The position numbers and the translations under genes are program-made. DNA of 64,000 nucleotides from Geothrix sp. 21YS21S-2 (GTDB lineage Bacteria > Acidobacteriota > Holophagae > Holophagales > Holophagaceae): contig NZ_CP132910.1 in NCBI RefSeq assembly GCF_030846775.1, forward strand, positions 3,258,001-3,322,000. The letters are read 5' to 3'. A model generated the notes under the pieces. It did no database searches, was not told where the DNA came from, and was given only the letters and a program-made list of their open reading frames with translations. Position 1 is the first letter of the stretch, and every line of letters starts with the position of its first letter. This document shows, piece by piece, positions 34,591-46,765 of this stretch.

Positions 34591-35406
34591 CTAGAGCTCG
34601 AGGAGACGCAGCACGGGCATGAGCGTCCCCCACAGGATGGGGTCGAAGCCCAGGGTGAGCACGCCCGCGCGCCCCTCGTCCGAAAGGCTCAGGTGGGCCA
34701 GGAGCTCGGGCGTGATGGACACTTCCCGGGAGGAAGGCGGGTGGTCCGACCAGGTGACGCCCTGGGGCGCCTCCAGCTGCGTGAGCGCGCCGCCGGGAGC
34801 GGCCGTCAGGTGCAGCACCAGGAGATCGCCGTGGAAGGCCGGCACCCGCACCTCCACGAACCGCCCCCGGGGGAACTGCGGGATCACTTCGAAGGCGGCG
34901 CGGTAGCCCAGCTTCTCGATGCTGGGATCCTCCCCCTTGAGCACGGCCATGGTCTGCTCCAGGAGACCGTCCAGGCCCCTGTCGCCCTGGAAGGCCACGG
35001 ACCGCAGGTGGGTGCCCCCCACCTCGCCGATGCCGCCCACCAGCCGGGGGAGGGTGGCCAGCACCTGCTCCACCGCCGGGCGGTTGCGCAGGGCGAGCTT
35101 CCCCTTGGGCCAGGGCCCGTTCAGGGGCATGGGCTCCAGGGACGCCTCCGCATCCGGACGCAGATCCAGGATGCGGCCCTTGAAGCCTTCCAGGATCTCC
35201 GGCAGGGGCGTCTCCGCGAGGATGACGAGCTCGATCTCCTCCAGGAGGGCGGGACTGGGCGCGAAGATGACGACGTCTCCCAGTTCCTCCTCGACGGTGG
35301 TGGGCCCATGGGAGAGCGGCAGCACCGAACAGTCCCTCGCCTCGAGGGTATCCACCAGCTCCCGCCCCAGGAGGGCGCCGGCGCCGACAACGGCAATCTT
35401 AAGCAT
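34591..35406 (-). CDS. Aspartate-semialdehyde-dehydrogenase-like protein without catalytic Cys
   Basis: 271 residues. The N-terminus IAVVGAGALLGRELVD is a Rossmann NAD(P)-binding motif like that of ASADH, and GGIGEVGGTHLRSVAFQGDRG and PRGRFVEVRVPAFHGD recall the dimerisation domain. True ASADH is longer (about 335 residues) with a catalytic Cys in an NCST context; here the only Cys is near residue 30 and that motif is absent. It resembles the Usg-type ASADH homologues of unknown function. It lies four bases from the ferredoxin start and 11 from the purB stop, suggesting one operon. Confidence 0.7.
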   Translation of the reverse strand: MLKIAVVGAGALLGRELVDTLEARDCSVLPLSHGPTTVEEELGDVVIFAPSPALLEEIELVILAETPLPEILEGFKGRILDLRPDAEASLEPMPLNGPWPKGKLALRNRPAVEQVLATLPRLVGGIGEVGGTHLRSVAFQGDRGLDGLLEQTMAVLKGEDPSIEKLGYRAAFEVIPQFPRGRFVEVRVPAFHGDLLVLHLTAAPGGALTQLEAPQGVTWSDHPPSSREVSITPELLAHLSLSDEGRAGVLTLGFDPILWGTLMPVLRLLEL

Positions 35407-35417
35407 GAAAGACCTTT

Positions 35418-36869
35418 CTAGACACGTACGGAAGCGGCATCGGCGGGCATGTGATCCGCCAGGGCGGCGGCCACGTCCCGGGCCAGGAAGGCGCGCACCT
35501 GCTCCCCGGCGCGGCCCGTGAAACGGCGGGCATCCAGGAGGCCCGTCAGTTCCGATTCATTCATGTTCCACGCAGGATCCTCCGCCAGCAACCGGAGAAG
35601 CGTATTGGGCTGCCCTTCCTCCTTGATGCGCCTGCCGGCTTCCATGGAAGCCACCCGGAAGCGCTCATGGAGGTCCTGCCGGTCGCCGCCCCGCTTCACC
35701 CCTTCCATGAGGAGGAGCTCCGCCGCCATGAACGGCAGTTCCGACTGCAGCCGGGCCTCGATCATGCGGGGGTAGACCACCAGGCCGGTGGCCACGTTGC
35801 GCAGCAGCACCAGGATGGCGTCCACGGCCAGGAGCCCCTGGCTGAGGGTGAGTCGCCGGTGGGCGGAGTCGTCCAGGGTGCGCTCCATCCACTGGGTGGA
35901 GGTGGTCTGGTACGAACTGGGCATGAGCCCGGTGACGAAGCGCGCCAGGCTCACGATGCGCTCGCTGCGCATGGGATTGCGCTTGTAGGGCATGGCGCTG
36001 GAACCGATCTGGCTCTTCTCGAAAGGCTCCTCCACCTCCTTCAGGTGCTGAAGGAGCCGCAGGTCGCAGCCGAACTTGGAGGCCGAGGCCGCGATGCCGC
36101 AGAGCACCTGCCCGATGCGGTCCTCCAGCTTGCGGGTGGCGGTCTGGCCGGAAACGGGGATGGATCCGCAGCCCACCTTCTCGCAGAACCTCGCCTCCAG
36201 GGCCTCCACCTTGGCCCCGTCGCCGTCGAAGAGCTCCAGGAAGCTGGCCTGGGTGCCGGTGACGCCCTTGAGGCCCCGCACCGGCGTGGTGCGCAGCACG
36301 TGATCCAGATCCTCCAGATCCAGGAGCAGGTCCTGGATCCACAGCGTGGCGCGCTTGCCCACGGTCGTTGGCTGGGCCGGTTGGAAGTGCGTGAAGCCGA
36401 GGCAGGCCTGGTCCTGCCAGGTCGCCGCGAAGTCCCGCAGGCACGCGATGACGTCCTGCAGGCGCCGCCGGATCAGGCGCAAGGCCTCCTGGGCGATGAG
36501 CAGGTCGCCATTGTCCGTGACGAAGCAGCTGGTGGCCCCCAGGTGGATGATGGGCCGGGCTGCGGGCGCCTGCTCGCCCCAGGCGTGGATGGCTGCCATC
36601 ACATCGTGCCGGAGCGACGCTTCGAAACGGGCGACCGCATCCAGGTCCACCGCGTCCTGGGTGGCCCGCATCTCCGCGATCTGGGCCTGCGTCACGGGGA
36701 GCCCCAGCTCCGCCTCGCTCTCAGCGAGGGCGATCCACAGGCGGCGCCACACGCGCATGCGGTACAGGGGCGAAAGCAGCCGCACCATGGCCTTGGAGGC
36801 GTACCGGGACGCGAGGGGGTGTTCGAAGCTTTCCAGTTCGCTGGCATCGCTGGGGGGCAGAATGGGCAT
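35418..36869 (-). CDS. purB: Adenylosuccinate lyase
   Basis: 483 residues of the fumarase/aspartase superfamily. The signature GSSAMPYKRNP carries the catalytic flexible loop, with HLGATSCFVTDN and LGFTHFQPAQPTTVGKR containing the catalytic His residues. It catalyses two steps of purine synthesis: release of fumarate from SAICAR and from adenylosuccinate. Length and the WMERTLDDSAHRR motif match the longer ADSL-like class, resembling the vertebrate type rather than the E. coli type. It is divergent from glyA across 98 bases. Confidence 0.96.
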   Translation of the reverse strand: MPILPPSDASELESFEHPLASRYASKAMVRLLSPLYRMRVWRRLWIALAESEAELGLPVTQAQIAEMRATQDAVDLDAVARFEASLRHDVMAAIHAWGEQAPAARPIIHLGATSCFVTDNGDLLIAQEALRLIRRRLQDVIACLRDFAATWQDQACLGFTHFQPAQPTTVGKRATLWIQDLLLDLEDLDHVLRTTPVRGLKGVTGTQASFLELFDGDGAKVEALEARFCEKVGCGSIPVSGQTATRKLEDRIGQVLCGIAASASKFGCDLRLLQHLKEVEEPFEKSQIGSSAMPYKRNPMRSERIVSLARFVTGLMPSSYQTTSTQWMERTLDDSAHRRLTLSQGLLAVDAILVLLRNVATGLVVYPRMIEARLQSELPFMAAELLLMEGVKRGGDRQDLHERFRVASMEAGRRIKEEGQPNTLLRLLAEDPAWNMNESELTGLLDARRFTGRAGEQVRAFLARDVAAALADHMPADAASVRV

Positions 36870-36967
36870 GGGCCACCTTTCCCTTTCATTTTGGCAGATC
36901 GGACGGGAACGCGCTTTTATGCCCTTCTTGTGAGAAGATTTCTGTCGGAAACCTATGAGGTGTTGCC

Positions 36968-38212
36968 ATGCCCATGTACGAGGCCCTGCGCGTTGCGGAC
37001 CCTGCCATCTTCCAGGCCCTGGAGCTTGAAGTCCAGCGCCAGCGCCATCATCTGGAGCTCATCGCCTCCGAGAACTACGCTTCCCGGCCGGTCATGCAGG
37101 CCATGGGCAGCCACTTCACCAACAAGTACGCCGAGGGCTATCCCGGCCGCAGGTACTACGGCGGCTGCGTCAACGTCGACACCGTCGAGGAGCTCGCCCG
37201 CACCCGCGCCAAGCAGCTCTTCGGGGCCGAGCACGCCAACGTGCAGCCCCACAGCGGCGCCCAGGCCAACATGGCGGTGTACTTCTCCGTCCTGAAGCCG
37301 GGCGACACCGTGCTGGGCCTGGACCTGGCCCACGGCGGCCACCTCACCCACGGCCACCCCCTGAACAGCTCCGGCATCCTCTACAAGTTCGTCGGCTACC
37401 ACGTGGACCGGGAGACCGAGAAGGTCGACATGGACGAGGTCCGCCGCCTTGCCCTGGAGCACAAGCCCAAGCTCATCGTGGTCGGGGCCTCCGCCTACTC
37501 CCGCACCTTCGACTTCCCCGCCTTCCGCGCCATCGCGGATGAAGTGGGCGCGCTGATGATGGTCGATATGGCCCACATCGCCGGCCTCGTGGCCACCGGG
37601 CACCACCCCAGCCCCGTCCCCTTCGCCGACTTCGTCACCACCACCACCCACAAGACCCTGCGCGGCCCCCGCGGCGGCCTCGTCCTCTGCAAGGAACGCT
37701 TCGCCAAGGACCTGGACCGCGCCCTCTTCCCCGGCGTGCAGGGCGGCCCCCTCATGCACGTGGTGGCGGCCAAGGCCGTGGCCCTGGGCGAGGCCCTCAA
37801 GCCCGAGTTCAAGGTCTACCAGGAACAGGTCGTGCGCAACGCCGCGGCCCTCGCCAAGTCCCTCATGTCCCGGGGCTGGCGCGTGGTCTCCGGAGGCACC
37901 GACAACCACCTCATGCTGGTGGACGTCTTCCAGCAGGGCATCCTGGGCAACGAGGCCGAACAGACCCTGGACAAGGCCGGCATCACCGTGAACAAGAACG
38001 GCATCCCCTTCGACCCCAATCCCCCCCTCAAGCCCTCGGGCATCCGCATCGGCTCGCCGGCGGTCACGACCCGGGGCATGAAGGAACCTGAAATGGAACG
38101 CATCGCCGGCTGGATCGACATGGCCCTGCGCTTCCGGGCGGAAGAGGGCTCCACGGCCCGGATCCGTCAGGAAGTCTTCGAACAGACCGGCCTTTTCCCC
38201 ATTCCCGAATAG
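36968..38212 (+). CDS. glyA: Serine hydroxymethyltransferase
   Basis: 414 residues, normal for the family. The start follows ATGAGG. Features include [31 protein letters not shown] and the PLP-lysine motif [14 protein letters not shown] (Lys about 229). It interconverts serine and glycine with tetrahydrofolate, the main source of one-carbon units, complementing the purine gene purB on the other side of the promoter region and the glycine cleavage gene at the window end. Confidence 0.97.
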   Translation: MPMYEALRVADPAIFQALELEVQRQRHHLELIASENYASRPVMQAMGSHFTNKYAEGYPGRRYYGGCVNVDTVEELARTRAKQLFGAEHANVQPHSGAQANMAVYFSVLKPGDTVLGLDLAHGGHLTHGHPLNSSGILYKFVGYHVDRETEKVDMDEVRRLALEHKPKLIVVGASAYSRTFDFPAFRAIADEVGALMMVDMAHIAGLVATGHHPSPVPFADFVTTTTHKTLRGPRGGLVLCKERFAKDLDRALFPGVQGGPLMHVVAAKAVALGEALKPEFKVYQEQVVRNAAALAKSLMSRGWRVVSGGTDNHLMLVDVFQQGILGNEAEQTLDKAGITVNKNGIPFDPNPPLKPSGIRIGSPAVTTRGMKEPEMERIAGWIDMALRFRAEEGSTARIRQEVFEQTGLFPIPE

Positions 38213-38230
38213 CCTTCAGGGGAACCTTGC

Positions 38231-38617
38231 ATGTCTTGCCCTTCCAAAGGCCGGATCCTGGTTGTGGATGACGAGCCACTCATTAGGGAAATGGCGCGCG
38301 AGATCCTGGAGAACTCGGGGTACACCGTGTCCGAGGCGGTGGATGGGCAGGCGGGCCTGGATCTGTTCCTGGAATCGCCCGGAGGCTTCGATCTGGTCAT
38401 CCTGGACCTGGTCATGCCCCGCCTCCACGGCTTCCAGGTGATGGACCGGATCCTCCAGGCCGCCCCGAAGACCCGGATCCTCATCAGCAGCGGCTTCTCC
38501 CCCGACACCCGGCCGGAGCTGACCCGCGCCACCCCCACCACGGCCTTTCTCGCCAAGCCCTACCGCAGCAAGGACCTTCTGGAACAGGTCCGCCGGCTCC
38601 TCGCCGCGGAGGGCTAG
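38231..38617 (+). CDS. Single-domain response regulator (CheY-like)
   Basis: 128 residues made only of a receiver domain: acidic pair in VVDDEP, phospho-acceptor Asp in LVILDLVMPRLHG (about 56), Ser in LISSG and Lys in FLAKPY. There is no output domain, so it must act through protein contacts or phosphorelay. It starts 18 bases after glyA, possibly co-transcribed. No histidine kinase is adjacent; its partner is unknown. Confidence 0.9.
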   Translation: MSCPSKGRILVVDDEPLIREMAREILENSGYTVSEAVDGQAGLDLFLESPGGFDLVILDLVMPRLHGFQVMDRILQAAPKTRILISSGFSPDTRPELTRATPTTAFLAKPYRSKDLLEQVRRLLAAEG

Positions 38618-38716
38618 GCCAATGGGCGCAGATGCCACGGACCGTCCGCCCCTCATGGGTCCAGGGAGCCGTACGGGTGAGGTCGAGGTGTTCATGCTAT
38701 TTCGGCACGGCTCCTG

Positions 38717-39154
38717 ATGGAGGCCGATGGGATCTTCGTCTACGGCTCCCTCCGGGAGGGAGGCCGGAACCACGCCTGGCTGATGCGCACGAACCCCGAA
38801 GGCCTTACCGGGGCCCACGTTCCGGGGAGGCTCTTCCACCTCCCCGCCACGGGCTTTCCGGCCGTTGTGCCCCTGGAGGAACCGCCCCTGGCCCCGCCCG
38901 GCCCGGGCTGGGTGGCGGGAGCCTTCGCAGGCTACGAGGACGAAGCGGCCCTGGCGAACGCGCTCGATGACCTGGACCAGCTGGAGGATGTGGAAGGCGG
39001 TCTTTTCGAGCGCATCGTGCTCCCCGTGGTGCTGGACTCGGGGCACCGCTATGGGGCCTGGGTCTATGTATTTCCTCCCGACCGCCTGCCCCGCCTCGAA
39101 CGGGAAGGGGTCGAGCTGACCACCGGGGACTGGAAAGAATATCTTGGGGATTGA
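38717..39154 (+). CDS. Gamma-glutamylcyclotransferase-like (AIG2/GGCT) protein
   Basis: 145 residues with the fold-defining FVYGSLREGGRNHAWL at the N-terminus (sugar/anion-binding YGSL motif) and a probable catalytic Glu in LDQLEDVEGG (about residue 85). Family members cyclise gamma-glutamyl-amines or related metabolites, or act in antibiotic modification, so the reaction is uncertain. No clear ribosome-binding site precedes the ATG. The preceding 99 bases hold no gene. Confidence 0.82.
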   Translation: MEADGIFVYGSLREGGRNHAWLMRTNPEGLTGAHVPGRLFHLPATGFPAVVPLEEPPLAPPGPGWVAGAFAGYEDEAALANALDDLDQLEDVEGGLFERIVLPVVLDSGHRYGAWVYVFPPDRLPRLEREGVELTTGDWKEYLGD

Positions 39155-39177
39155 GGGTTCCAAGTATTATTGAATCT

Positions 39178-41277
39178 ATGCATCCACGGCATTTCAGGTC
39201 CGCGGTCCTTGGAAGTCTCTTTCTTCCGGGCCTTGTCTGTGTCCTTCCCGGCCCCCCCCTGGCCGCCCAGGAAGGCACGCCGGCTTCACGTAAGATAACT
39301 GACCTAAAGAATAAGGTTGAGTCCGACAACCGCGCGCACCCTTCGGTCTCCCTGGCCGCGGAGGAAGAGGCCCTGGCCCTGCTTTCCCGGGACCCGGATC
39401 CGGAGGCCGAGACCTGGTTCCTCCTGAGCCAGATCCGGGACGCCATCGTCCTCAAGGAATTGAAGAAAGCCGCCGCGTCGGTGGAGCGCTCCCGGGTTCT
39501 CGTGAGGCGAACAGGCAACCAACGCGACCATTTCACGCTGGAGGTGGAAGCCGCCAATCTGCTCCTGGCCCAGGAGCATCTCGCCGAATCCAAGGCCGCG
39601 GCCGAGGCCCTCCTCCCCGCCCTGGAGGCCTACCGTGCGAACTCGCCCCGGGATCAGGAGATGGGCCGCCTCCTGGCGCGCGCCTACCGGAACCTCTCCA
39701 CCACGCTCAGGAACCTGGGCCGGCTTTCGGAGGCCATCCGGATCCTCCAGAAGGCCCAGCGGACAAGCGAGGACATTAACGACCGGGCAGGCAGGGCGCG
39801 GATCCTCGATCGCATGGGCTACCTCTATGTCTACATGCGCCGTTTCGACGAGGCCGTGGCTTCCCACCGGGCTGCCATCGCCGAGGCGGAGTCCCTGGGT
39901 GATGTCCGGCTGCAGGCCCCCTTCCATCTGTCCCTCGCCAACGCCTACGGCTCCATGGGGGACTCCGACCGCCAACTTGCCGAGATGCGCACGGCTTCGG
40001 AACTGGCCGGCCAGGTCAGCGACTCGGCCACCCAGCTCCTCATCTCCGTGAACATGGCGGATGTGTACTTGGGCAAGAAGGACTATCGCAAGACGCTGAA
40101 GTTTGCCGACGAGGCCATGAAGCTGGCAGTCGCCGCCCAGGATCCAGGGTCCATCGCCGTATGCCAGGTGAACCGGGGCATCGCGCTCAATCGCCTGGGC
40201 AGCAGCGCCGAAGGGCTCAAGGCCATCCAGGAGGGCCTCGCCCATTTCCGGGCGTCCGGGGCCATCAACGACTCCGCCGAGATCACCGGCAACCTTGCCG
40301 AGGAGTTTGCTTTCGCCGGGGACTACCGGCGAGCCTATGAGACCGAGGTCGAATTCAAGAATCTGGCCGACTCCCTCAAGGCGTCCCAGGACCAGAAGCA
40401 CATCGCCGACGCCAGTGCGGCCTTCGAAAGCGACAAGCAGCAGCTCCAGATCCAGGCGCTCCAGCGGGACCGCCGCAATCAGGCCCGCCTTCGCCTCCTG
40501 TGGATCGCCCTGGGAGCCCTGGGCTTCGGAATCGCCGGCGTGCTGGTGCTGAGCCGGCGCCGCCTGGAGTCCGCGAACAAAGCCTTGGCGGACATGAGCC
40601 TCCGGGATCCCCTGACCTCCCTTGCCAACCGCCGCTACCTCACCACCCGCATCGCCGAGGACCTGGCCCAGGTCAACCGGCTGCAGAGGCTCGGCAAGGC
40701 CAGCAACGGCAAGGACCGGATGATGGCCAATATCGACGTGGTCTTCCTCATGATCGACATCGACCATTTCAAGGCCGTCAACGATGAGCATGGCCACGTG
40801 GCCGGGGACAATGTCCTCAAGCAGTTCGCCGGCATCCTCTCCCAGACCATGCGGGACTCGGACACGGTGGTTCGCTGGGGTGGCGAGGAGTTCTTCGTGG
40901 TGGCCAAGCACACCTCGAGGGCGGACGCCCACCTGGTTGCCGAACGCATCCGGTCCCGGGTGGAGGCCTTCAACTTCGACCTGGGCAACGGCGGGTACCT
41001 CCACAAGACCTGCTCCATCGGATACGCCTCCTACCCCTTCTTCCGCCGGGAACCCGCCAAGGTGGCCTGGGAGAAGGTGGCCGAGGTGGCCGACCAGTGC
41101 CTCTACGCGGCCAAATCCATGGGACGCAACACCTGGGTCGGCGTGCACGAGGCCGTGGACGCGCCCGAATCCCTGCAGGAGATCATGGCCGGCTACCCCA
41201 ATGTCTCCGGTCTCGTGGCCAAGGGCGTGCTCATGGCCGAAAGCCACCAGGACCAGGCGATCACCTGGGCCTCCTAG
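39178..41277 (+). CDS. TPR-domain diguanylate cyclase (GGDEF), exported sensor part
   Basis: 699 residues from the ATG at 39178; a TTG at 39151 is possible but overlaps the previous stop. A signal peptide (about 1-31, ending LAAQ) precedes seven or so tetratricopeptide repeats (about 40-430), then one membrane helix (LLWIALGALGFGIAGVLVL, about 441-459) and a GGDEF domain (DPLTSLANRR ... VVRWGGEEFFVV). The GGEEF site should make cyclic di-GMP, and an RDSD inhibitory-site motif lies five residues before it. The periplasmic TPR part probably senses a peptide or protein ligand. Transcription may be coupled with the preceding gene. Confidence 0.9.
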   Translation: MHPRHFRSAVLGSLFLPGLVCVLPGPPLAAQEGTPASRKITDLKNKVESDNRAHPSVSLAAEEEALALLSRDPDPEAETWFLLSQIRDAIVLKELKKAAASVERSRVLVRRTGNQRDHFTLEVEAANLLLAQEHLAESKAAAEALLPALEAYRANSPRDQEMGRLLARAYRNLSTTLRNLGRLSEAIRILQKAQRTSEDINDRAGRARILDRMGYLYVYMRRFDEAVASHRAAIAEAESLGDVRLQAPFHLSLANAYGSMGDSDRQLAEMRTASELAGQVSDSATQLLISVNMADVYLGKKDYRKTLKFADEAMKLAVAAQDPGSIAVCQVNRGIALNRLGSSAEGLKAIQEGLAHFRASGAINDSAEITGNLAEEFAFAGDYRRAYETEVEFKNLADSLKASQDQKHIADASAAFESDKQQLQIQALQRDRRNQARLRLLWIALGALGFGIAGVLVLSRRRLESANKALADMSLRDPLTSLANRRYLTTRIAEDLAQVNRLQRLGKASNGKDRMMANIDVVFLMIDIDHFKAVNDEHGHVAGDNVLKQFAGILSQTMRDSDTVVRWGGEEFFVVAKHTSRADAHLVAERIRSRVEAFNFDLGNGGYLHKTCSIGYASYPFFRREPAKVAWEKVAEVADQCLYAAKSMGRNTWVGVHEAVDAPESLQEIMAGYPNVSGLVAKGVLMAESHQDQAITWAS

Positions 41278-41281
41278 AAGC

Positions 41282-41413
41282 CTAGTCCATGCGCAGGGGG
41301 CCCAGGGCGAGGGCCACCAGGATGCCCAGAAGGATCAGCACGAGGTTCGCGACGTAGGCGGCCGGGATCACGGGATGCTTCTGGAAGGGGTGGAAGGACG
41401 GGTGGAAGTGCAC
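41282..41413 (-). CDS. Small (43-residue) single-pass membrane protein
   Basis: GTG start at 41413 with AGGAGG five bases upstream, an almost perfect ribosome-binding site for so short a gene. The N-terminal half is His/Pro/Phe-rich (HFHPSFHPFQKHPVIP), followed by a transmembrane helix (YVANLVLILLGILVALAL) and a short charged tail. It converges with the GGDEF gene. I recognise no family; the His-rich start could bind metal or simply face the periplasm. Confidence 0.65.
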   Translation of the reverse strand: MHFHPSFHPFQKHPVIPAAYVANLVLILLGILVALALGPLRMD

Positions 41414-41497
41414 GGGAGCCTCCTTTCCCGCTGGTTGCACTCCAAGGATGGGTCGGCCCGGCCTTTTTCGCCGTGAATTTTGCGCCATACGCACCGG

Positions 41498-41532
41498 CGG
41501 CGCGGAACGATCCCCAGGATCGTCCCGCGCCG
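41498..41532. terminator. Strong GC stem-loop downstream of gyrA
   Basis: CGGCGCGG/CCGCGCCG and CGATCC/GGATCG arms form a long hairpin just past the gyrA stop on the minus strand. No U-tract follows, so it may act in 3'-end processing or as a Rho-assisted terminator rather than an intrinsic one. Confidence 0.5.
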
Positions 41533-41548
41533 CGTTCAGACCGACCTG

Positions 41549-44161
41549 CTAGTCCAGGCCAAGCTTCTGGGGTTCCCCGGTCTCGTCGGGGCCCGGCTGG
41601 CCGCTTTCGCCTTCCACGCCCTCATCCTCGTCGTCCAGGGCCTGGGCGCTGGCATCGATCTTCGCCAGGCCAACCACGCGGTCGGCATCGGAAGGAAGCG
41701 TGAGGAGCTTGACGCCCATGGCGGCGCGGCCGGTCTTTCGCACCCCGTCGATGCTGAACCGGATGACCATGCCCTCCTGGGAGATGAGGAGGCAGCCTTC
41801 ACCCTCCTTCACCAGGACCGAACCCACCACCTTGCCGTTGCGGACGCCCGCCCGGATGTTGATCACGCCCGTCCCGCCCCGGCCCTGGAGCCGGTAGTCC
41901 TGCAGGAGGCTGCGCTTGCCGAAGCCCTTCTCGGTGACGGTCAGGAGCATGCCATGGCTGGCGGTGCTCTCGTCGGGAACCTCGCCTTCCGGCAGGTCAG
42001 GCAGGGCATCCGTGACTTCCATGTCCACGATGGCGTCGCCCGTGCCCAGGCGCATGCCCCGGACGCCGGTGGCGGTGCGGCCCATGGCGCGGACGTCCTC
42101 CTCGGGGAAGCGGATGGCCTTGCCCAGGGCGCTGATCAGCAGGATCTGCTGGCTGCCGTTGGAGACCCGCACCGACACGAGGCTGTTGCCCTCCTCGATG
42201 TTGAGCGCGATGAGGCCGTTGGACCGGATGTTGGCGTAGGCGCTCAGGCTCGTCTTCTTCACGGTGCCGTCGGCGGTGGCGAAGATGAGGTGGTTGTCCT
42301 CCGGGAATTCCCGCAGGGCCATGAGGGTCACGACCTTCTCGTCGTCCTTGAGGGAGATGAGGTTCTTGATGTGCTTGCCGCGGGTGGAGGCGGCGGCCTC
42401 GGGCAGGTCGTAGACTTTCAGGGCGTAGGCGTAGCCGCGGTCCGTGTACACCAGGAGGGTGTCGTGGGCCTTGGTGAGGAAGAGCCGCTCGACGAAATCC
42501 TCGTCCTTGGTCTTCATGCCCAGCTTGCCCTTGCCGCCCCGCTTCTGGCGCCGGTAGGCGGCCAGGGCCGTGCGCTTGATGTAGCCCGCCTTGGACATGG
42601 TGACGACCATCTCCTCGTCGGGAACCACGTCCTCCATGCGGATGTTGCCGGAGAAGGCCGAGATCTCGGTGCGCCGGTCGTCGCCGAACTGGTCGGCGAC
42701 GTTCTTGAACTCCTCGCGGATGACCTGCATGAGGAGGGTGTCGTCGTTCAGGATGGCTTTCAGGGCGGCGATGGTCTGTTCGAGCTCGCGAAGCTCCTCG
42801 AGGATCTTCTCCCGCTCCAGGCCGGTGAGGCGCTGGAGGCGCATGTCCAGGATGGCCTGGGCCTGGCGTTCGGAAAGCTGGAGGCCAGGGTTCTTCTTGA
42901 TGGCCGCTGCGGTGGCGAAGGCGCCGTCCATGAGGCCCTGCTTGGCCTCCTCGGGGGAGGCGGCGGCGCGGATGAGCTTGATGACCGCGTCCAGGTGGTC
43001 CAGGGCGATCTGCAGGCCCATGACGATGTGGTGCCGCTCCTCGGCCTTGCGCAGCTGGAAGAGGGTCCGCCGGGTGACCACCTCGCGGCGGAACCCGATG
43101 AACTCCTTGAGCACTTCCCGGATGGTGAGAATGCGGGGCTGGCCGTTGACGATGCACAGCATGGTGATGGGGAAGGAGTTCTGCAGGGGGGTCTGCTGGT
43201 AGAGCTGGTTGAGGACGATGTCGCTGGCCTCGCCCTTCTTGAGCTCCACCACCATGCGGATGCCTTCCCGGTCGCTCTCGTCCCGGAGGTCGCTGATGCC
43301 GTCGATCTTCTTCTCGTGCACCAGTTCGGCGATCTTCTCCAGGAGGGTGGCCTTGTTCACCTGGTAGGGCAGCTCGGTGAAGACCAGCTGTTCACGGTCG
43401 CCGGCGCGCTTGATCTGCTCGACGTGGGACTTGGCCCGCACGATGCAGCGCCCGCGCCCGGTGCGGTAGGCGTCCAGGACGCCCTCCGTGCCCAGCATCA
43501 GGCCGCCCCCGGGGAAGTCGGGGCCCTTGATGAACTGCATGATGCCATCCAGGCCCAGGGTGGGGTCGTCCACGAGGGCGATGAGGGCGTTGCAGCACTC
43601 CCGCAGGTTGTGGGGCGGGATGCTGGTGGCCATGCCCACGGCGATGCCCTGGCTGCCGTTCACCAGCAGGTTGGGGAACCGGGTGGGGAGGCTGAGGGGC
43701 TCCTCCATGCTGTCGTCGTAGTTGGGACCCCAATCCACGGTGTCCTGTTCCAGGTCCGACATCATCTCGTTGGCCAGCCGGGAGAGGCGGGCCTCGGTGT
43801 AGCGCATGGCGGCCGCGCTGTCGCCGTCGATGGAGCCGAAGTTGCCCTGGCCGTCCACCAGCACGTGCCGCATGGAGAAGGGCTGGGCCATGCGCACCAG
43901 GGTGTCGTAGATGGCCGAGTCCCCGTGGGGATGGTACTTGCCCATCACGTCGCCCACCGTGCGGGCGGACTTCTTGTAGGCGCGGTTCCAGTCGTTGCCG
44001 CCTTCCTTCATGGCGTACAGGACGCGCCGGTGCACGGGCTTGAGGCCGTCGCGCACGTCGGGGAGGGCCCGGCCCACGATCACGCTCATGGCGTAATCCA
44101 GGTAGGACTTCCGCATTTCCTTTTCTATCTCGATGGGCTCGATTCGCTGGTTCTGGGTCAT
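41549..44161 (-). CDS. gyrA: DNA gyrase subunit A
   Basis: 870 residues. The N-terminal breakage-reunion domain has [24 protein letters not shown], the catalytic-Tyr region [11 protein letters not shown], and quinolone-determining [14 protein letters not shown], with Ser and Asp at the two resistance hot spots (a drug-sensitive type). The C-terminal beta-pinwheel begins with the GyrA box QKRGGKG, which identifies gyrase rather than topoisomerase IV. With GyrB it introduces negative supercoils. GGAAG precedes the ATG. It follows gyrB across a 61-base gap containing a parS site. Confidence 0.98.
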   Translation of the reverse strand: MTQNQRIEPIEIEKEMRKSYLDYAMSVIVGRALPDVRDGLKPVHRRVLYAMKEGGNDWNRAYKKSARTVGDVMGKYHPHGDSAIYDTLVRMAQPFSMRHVLVDGQGNFGSIDGDSAAAMRYTEARLSRLANEMMSDLEQDTVDWGPNYDDSMEEPLSLPTRFPNLLVNGSQGIAVGMATSIPPHNLRECCNALIALVDDPTLGLDGIMQFIKGPDFPGGGLMLGTEGVLDAYRTGRGRCIVRAKSHVEQIKRAGDREQLVFTELPYQVNKATLLEKIAELVHEKKIDGISDLRDESDREGIRMVVELKKGEASDIVLNQLYQQTPLQNSFPITMLCIVNGQPRILTIREVLKEFIGFRREVVTRRTLFQLRKAEERHHIVMGLQIALDHLDAVIKLIRAAASPEEAKQGLMDGAFATAAAIKKNPGLQLSERQAQAILDMRLQRLTGLEREKILEELRELEQTIAALKAILNDDTLLMQVIREEFKNVADQFGDDRRTEISAFSGNIRMEDVVPDEEMVVTMSKAGYIKRTALAAYRRQKRGGKGKLGMKTKDEDFVERLFLTKAHDTLLVYTDRGYAYALKVYDLPEAAASTRGKHIKNLISLKDDEKVVTLMALREFPEDNHLIFATADGTVKKTSLSAYANIRSNGLIALNIEEGNSLVSVRVSNGSQQILLISALGKAIRFPEEDVRAMGRTATGVRGMRLGTGDAIVDMEVTDALPDLPEGEVPDESTASHGMLLTVTEKGFGKRSLLQDYRLQGRGGTGVINIRAGVRNGKVVGSVLVKEGEGCLLISQEGMVIRFSIDGVRKTGRAAMGVKLLTLPSDADRVVGLAKIDASAQALDDEDEGVEGESGQPGPDETGEPQKLGLD

Positions 44162-44174
44162 TCAGGCTTCCATT

Positions 44175-44190
44175 CGTTCCACGTGGAACA
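44175..44190. other. parS site 2 in the gyrB-gyrA spacer
   Basis: Exact core GTTCCACGTGGAAC at 44176-44189. It lies between the gyrB stop and gyrA ribosome-binding site, so ParB loading could affect gyrA transcription; that effect is speculative. Confidence 0.9.
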
Positions 44191-44222
44191 GGTGCGAAAA
44201 AGGCAAGGTTTTCAAGGGGAAC

Positions 44223-46751
<2,529 letters not shown>

Positions 46752-46765
46752 TCAGGGGGTGTTGG

